A DNA stretch of 64,000 bases from Lantana camara. Its lineage: Eukaryota; Streptophyta; Magnoliopsida; Lamiales; Verbenaceae. Both the position numbers and the translations under genes were made by a program. Below the pieces are notes generated by a model that saw nothing but the letters and a program-made list of their open reading frames with translations, was not told the DNA's origin and searched no databases. The DNA lies in NCBI GenBank assembly GCA_037501455.1, contig CM074862.1, positions 83,692,001-83,756,000 of the forward strand, in the 5' to 3' direction. How positions within the stretch are numbered: the stretch's first letter is position 1; each line of letters opens with the position of its first letter. Of this stretch, positions 59,838 through 64,000 are shown piece by piece.

Positions 59838-60596
59838 GTGTTAATGAGATTATTTGGAAAAAGAAAAGTTTACAATGGTGTTCATACATATATTATAGAA
59901 ATTACATTAGTTAATAATAAGTATGTTTATATACATAATATGTTATGTACGTTGCTGCCTTTATTCTTGATGATTTCAATGGGTGTTAATGGTTATTGTA
60001 TGAATTTACTGGTGCTTGAAGCTTTACAGGTGTTGCAGAAGCAACTGAGAGTTGCGGTGAACTTGGGTAATTGGATGCATAATCTTATGGAAACACATTG
60101 TAATACCAAAAAGGAAGGTTTGGAATATTTTATTCATTATATTTTCTCCGTTATTGGCAACATGCCTTCTCACGGTGATTTGGATTTTATGCTGGATCTT
60201 TTCTTGTTGCCAGATGGTTTTTGGTTTTTGCAGGTTCGGTCTCGTGACCTGAGCTGCATTTTGGTGGATTTTTGCCGCAGGCAGCTAGTTTTTCACTTGA
60301 AATTTGACGGTTGGTTTCTTGTACATGATGTCAGATATATACCAATCGAATACCCAGAACTCCCGCCCTGTGAAAGCTATTGTCGAGTCTGCAACATTGG
60401 TTATCAGATGATGGCCACACTGGTCCATATCGATTTTGCCCGGATGACTGGGCTCCTTCTCGGAGGGTCAGCTAATGTTCCTTTGATGACGATTTGTGAT
60501 AGGGACGATCATAACATTTATACCCACGCTTTGCATTTCCTTTTAATGTATTATTTTTGTGGGCATTTTAAGGTTTCCTGTTTAAATGATCCCTAG
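59838..60596 (+). CDS. Unrecognised 252-codon ORF
   Basis: An uninterrupted frame in AT-rich DNA, longer than chance would easily give. The product is Leu/Met/Tyr-rich with a hydrophobic stretch near residues 36-52. It contains FDGWFLVHDVRYIPIEYPEL, then PCESYCRVCN. The order of a basic/aromatic strand, a Y-x-LP and a C-x3-C-x2-C cluster faintly recalls the end of DUF4283/CCHC proteins of plant LINE relatives, but I am not confident. A better start is not obvious; the first ATG is taken. It is followed 43 bp later by a copia LTR. Confidence 0.35.
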   Translation: MLMRLFGKRKVYNGVHTYIIEITLVNNKYVYIHNMLCTLLPLFLMISMGVNGYCMNLLVLEALQVLQKQLRVAVNLGNWMHNLMETHCNTKKEGLEYFIHYIFSVIGNMPSHGDLDFMLDLFLLPDGFWFLQVRSRDLSCILVDFCRRQLVFHLKFDGWFLVHDVRYIPIEYPELPPCESYCRVCNIGYQMMATLVHIDFARMTGLLLGGSANVPLMTICDRDDHNIYTHALHFLLMYYFCGHFKVSCLNDP

Positions 60597-60704
60597 ATCA
60601 TGAACAAATATATACACTTTGCGGTTTCAGTTGGTTTATGTTAGAGTAGTTGTAGGGATTGCGCTTATCTTTAGGAAACTTATTGTTGTACATTAATATT
60701 CTAT

Positions 60705-61015
60705 GGGATAAATATTTTTTGGCATCCGAACTATGCCCGTTTTTTGCAATTTACCATCCAAACAATTTTTCATTGCAAATCGCCATCCAACCTTTGCATT
60801 TGTGACAAAACGCCATCTGAAGGTGGTTTGGTCCGACGAGTATGTTTTAGGAAAATGCCACGTGTCAATTTTTTTCCCCAAAACCACAAAAAAAAATGGT
60901 TTAGATGGCGTTTTGTCACAAATGCAAAGGTTGGATGGCGGTTTGCAATGAAAAATTATTTGGATGGTAAATTGCAAAAACGGGCCTAGTTCGGATGCCA
61001 AAAAATCTTTTTCCC
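60705..61015. mobile_element. Mutator-like MITE (copy 2 of the 29584-29893 family)
   Basis: Same arms and core as 29584-29893 (TCCGAACTATGCCCG, TTTGCATTTGTGACAAAA). Flanked by ATATTCTAT (60696-60704) and ATATTCTTT (61016-61024), an 8/9 match. Inserted in a copia LTR. Confidence 0.85.
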
Positions 61016-61192
61016 ATATTCTTTATTACCCTTAAATCGCTCCCTTAGATTACTCTAGGATATTTATTGTAAATCTTTAGGATTGTATTGTATCACTATA
61101 TATATCTTGTAAAATCCATTAAGAAGTAATACAGAAAATATTCGATCCTTTCATGGTATCACGAGCCTAGTTTTTTTTTTTTTCTCTAAACG

Positions 61193-62104
61193 ATGCATAC
61201 CTTTGTTTCTCCAATGGCTCAACTGTCCATCTCCTTCCCCGACGTCAAACAAATCTCCCAAGTTTTATCTCTTAAATTGGGAAGTGACAATTTCTTGTTT
61301 TGAAAAACTTAAGTTTTTTCTGCTCTACGTTGTCATAGTTTGCTCGATCTTATTAACGAAAGTTTTCCAAGACCGACTGAATCCCTTGACGATGGTGCTA
61401 AATGGGATCTTGATTAGATGGCTCTTCGATGGATCTTGATTTCTTTATCAGACAGTGTTCTCTCTCAAGTCATGGACAAGAAAACTGCATATGAGGTGTG
61501 GCAAACACTGGAACTTATGTATGGTACCAGTTCGTGTGCTCGTATTCAACAATTGAAGACTGAATTGCAGACTCTTACAAAGGGCTCTAAGACTGTTCAT
61601 CAGCACATTCAAACTGCCAAATCTCTATCTTTGGCATTGGCGAGTGCTGGAAAGAAGATAGATGAAGAAAATTTAATCCTCTGGACTCTTCGTAGGCTAG
61701 GATCTGAATACGATCCTATTGTTGCCATTATTAACTCACAGCCGAAAACTCCTTCTTTTGCTATTGTGTGTGGTATGCTGCTTGATTTCGAACTTTGGTT
61801 GGGCGTCTCTGCCACCCGTTCATCAACAACCTTCACCTCCACATCGGATCATTCCCCTTCTGTTGCTGGTCGTTGAAATAGGGATCTTGGCCGATTCTCC
61901 TCACTTGGAATCTCTTCTGGAACTTCTGCATCCTCTGGAAGTTCCACTGGTCGTACTAGTACTTTAGCACGTGTGGTATGTTTTAGATGTGGTCACCCAT
62001 ATCACAAGGCAAACAATTGTTGGGCCCCTGATGACGCTGTTGGAACTTCTGTCCAAGCTTTGAGTGCTTTGTGCACCTCTACCACAACAGATCAAAGCTG
62101 GTAT
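61193..62104 (+). pseudogene. gag: Copia gag (UBN2-type) with several stops
   Basis: A single frame from the ATG at 61193, broken by a TGA and a TAA near 61300-61310, a TAG near 61415 and a TGA at 61874. Between them it encodes the typical gag block (YEVWQTLELMYGTSS...RIQQLKTELQTLTKGS...HIQTAKSL). A complete zinc knuckle CFRCGHPYHKANNC lies at 61979-62020. All pieces stay in the same frame, so decay is by point mutation only. Confidence 0.8.
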
Positions 62105-62286
62105 CACTACTAGAAAAACGCCAGATAGCAACGAATTTAGCAACAGATTTTGACCTAATTAGTAACGGATTCGGACTTAGCAACAGATTTAGCAACAAAA
62201 ATTTTTCGTTACTATAACCCTCGTGGCTAATCTATAGCAACGGATTTAGCAACGAATTTTTAGCAACGGATATTAGCAACGAATCT

Positions 62287-62933
62287 ATAGCAACAGATTA
62301 TTACCCACAAACATTAGCAACGGTTTTAGCAAACCAACCAATTCTTATTTAATTTTTTTGCCTTTTTGCAACGGAATTTTCGTTGCAAATTCCGTCACAA
62401 AAGGTAATAATTAAAATTAATAAATAAAAAACTTATTTGTGGGCCCCAGAACCACCCCCCAACCGCAGCAGCCCTAGGTAGGTTCGAACCCCCCCGGACC
62501 GCACCAACCGGACCGAACCAAACGAACCCAAGGTGACTCATGATATATATTGCATAATATGCGCCCACCCGGATTCGAAGCTGGATAGCAACGGATTATT
62601 ACCCACAAACATTAGCAACGGTTTTAGCAACAAATTTTTTAGAAACAAATTTAGCAACGGATTTTCCGTTGCAAACCAACCAATTATTATTTAATTTTTT
62701 TGCCTTTTTGCAACTGAATTTTCGTTGCAAATTCCGTCACAAAAGGTAATAATTAAAATTAATAAATAAAAAACTTACTTGTGGGCCCCAGAACCACCCC
62801 CCAACCGCACCAGCCCTAGGTAGGTAGGTTCGAACCCCCCCGGACCGCACCAACCGGACCGAACCAAATGAGCCCAAGGTGGCTCATGATATATATTGCA
62901 TAATATGCGCTCACCCGGATTCGAACGTGGGCC
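62287..62933. repeat. 298-bp tandem duplication inside the CACTA element
   Basis: TAGCAACRGATTATTACCC to the CACCCGGATTCGAA block occurs from 62287 and again from 62585, with small differences (the second copy has an extra subterminal repeat and an extra GTAG). Both copies contain GTGGGCCCCAGAACCACCCC and CCGGACCGCACCAACCGG. Confidence 0.85.
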
Positions 62934-62966
62934 TCCAATGTAGAAGGTTGGAGAGCCAACCAACTT
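62907..62966 (-). other. tRNA-like module in CACTA element
   Basis: On the minus strand: AAGTTGGTTGGCTCTCC (A-box-like), then GTTCGAATCCGGGTGAGC (good B box), about 60 bp. It reads leftward into the AGCAACGG array. A partial copy (B box only) is at 62560-62582. Confidence 0.5.
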
Positions 62967-63802
62967 GGAAAGCTATGTTATTAGTAATAATATGTCATTT
63001 ATTATATTTAACAACTATCAAATATTCTTACACTAATTTAAATAAATAATTAAATACTTGTTATCATAGTTTAAATAAAAATATTTTTAAATATGTAATT
63101 ATTTATATTAATACATTATTCCATTAAAATTTTTGCTACTTAATTATTTAATTAACTACATATTCCAAGTTTTAGATATAACATAAAAATCTAATGTATA
63201 TCAATTTAAGTATAACTTTTTATGACATACAAAAAAAAAAAGATGAAAGTTTACATAATTAAATAATTAGATTTAGTTGGTAGTTGAATAAAGAACTAAT
63301 TTTATGTCAATATGAAGTATTCACTTATACATCTGTAGAACAATATCTGCATTTTGAGGAACTATTGTATTATTTAGCAATCGTAGTTGAATAACTTAAT
63401 ATAAAGAATTATTTTCTTAATATGAAATATTTATATTTGAATTTATAGAATTATATCTATACACTGAGAAATTATTGTGTTTCGCAACCGTACGTTAGAT
63501 GTTAAATTAAGAAGTTTTCTTTTAATATAATGAATTTATATTAAAATTTGTAGAATTAAATCTAAATATTAAGAAATTATTGTGTTATGCAACCGTTACA
63601 TGTTAAATGAAAAACTTTTCTCTTAATATTGAAGTATCTATATGTGAATTTCGAGCGTTATATATGTGAATTTTAAGGAATTATTGTGTATGCACATCTT
63701 TTAATGATTTATAATGTATATTATTCACACATATTATATATATGTACGTATATTATATATAAACATATAATATTAATTATTATTTAATATTTAAGATATA
63801 AG

Positions 63803-64000
63803 CACTACAAGAAAAATTGCCTTTAGCTACAAAACTATTTGCTACAATCATAAAACCGTAGTAAATAATAGGTATTTACTATGAAATTGAACCGTAGTAA
63901 ATTAGCGTAGTAAATAATATACTTTTGCTACGAATCTGAACCGTAATAAATGGTCGTAGTAATTAGTTCCTATTTGCTACGAATTTAACCGTAGTAAATA
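63803..64000. mobile_element. CACTA left end with CGTAGTAAAT repeats (cut by window end)
   Basis: Begins CACTACAAGAAAAATTGCC, the canonical terminus, followed by subterminal repeats of CCGTAGTAAATA and TTTGCTACGAA. The rest is outside the window. Confidence 0.8.

Larger units (their letters stand above)
60639..62104 (+). mobile_element. Decayed Ty1/copia element: 5' LTR, primer site, gag; cut by a CACTA element
   Basis: The LTR runs TGTTAGAGTAG (60639) to CTTTCA (61153); without the MITE it would be about 195 bp. The primer site TGGTATCACGAGC (61154) is one change from the methionine-tRNA site. gag follows. Everything 3' of 62104 is lost to, or lies beyond, the CACTA element. Confidence 0.75.
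62105..63802. mobile_element. CACTA element with AGCAACGGATT arrays, right end not seen
   Basis: Starts CACTACTAGAAAAACGCC inside the copia gag region. Subterminal repeats of TAGCAACGGATTTAGCAACG follow to about 62400. An internal region is duplicated (62287-62933) and a tRNA-like module follows. From 62970 on the sequence is plain AT-rich. The right end may lie beyond the window, or 63803 may mark a second element nested in it. Confidence 0.65.

Noticed and set aside
1..64000. Integrated pararetrovirus or other viral sequence
   Set aside because: All RT and integrase sequences fit Ty3/gypsy or Ty1/copia retrotransposon order; no movement or coat protein signatures were seen.

Overview
The window looks like heterochromatic or intergenic DNA from a plant nuclear genome, most likely a eudicot; I cannot name the species. 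The evidence is a very AT-rich background packed with nested plant transposable elements: Ty3/gypsy of Tat type, Ty1/copia, large-LTR gag-only retroelements, hAT, Mutator-like, CACTA, Helitron and tRNA-derived SINEs. I see no bacterial, organellar or rRNA signature. I see no complete ordinary host gene that is undisturbed.

Layout. 1-6140: the 3' part of a Tat-like Ty3/gypsy element (RNase H, second RNase H, integrase, an antisense spliced ORF, 3' LTR). 6868-8999 and 9661-10636: two non-autonomous hAT elements with perfect 8-bp target duplications; the second sits in an LTR-like sequence. 11115-12097: a Mutator-like MITE. 12297-12709: a perfect 205-bp tandem duplication. 13757-20237: a Mutator-like element with perfect 9-bp target duplications, carrying a GC-rich, possibly captured segment and a nested, almost complete copia element (14138-18533) broken by one in-frame stop. 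20389-24810: inverted-repeat elements, a short Helitron, two SINEs and a CACTA element built of TGTCAC/GTGACA arrays.

24860-26580 holds the best candidate host gene: a small secreted proline-rich protein on the minus strand, with a TATA box. It is split by a 1.43-kb insertion, and the displaced last codons lie exactly in frame on the far side. 26685-27975 holds two more MITEs.

28358-39367 is a non-autonomous minus-strand Helitron into which two adjacent Mutator-like MITEs and a 7.8-kb retroelement with 2794-bp LTRs and only a gag zinc-knuckle remnant have inserted. 40231-41069 is a hAT element with a SINE inside. 41466-47556 is a second Helitron containing a left-truncated CACTA element; that element carries four exons, with their introns, of a plant alpha-galactosidase gene and a solo LTR.

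47908-62104 is mostly decayed retrotransposon sequence with two large related solo LTRs, a tandem array of about 550-bp units, one unrecognised 252-codon ORF and a decayed copia gag. From 62105 to the end lie two further CACTA left ends.

The parts do not form a pathway; they form a layered insertion history that can be ordered from target-site duplications. The most unusual pattern is that three CACTA families with unrelated subterminal repeats each carry a roughly 60-70 bp tRNA-like (A-box/B-box) module at the inner edge of a subterminal array, each time oriented to read outward through the array toward the element end.
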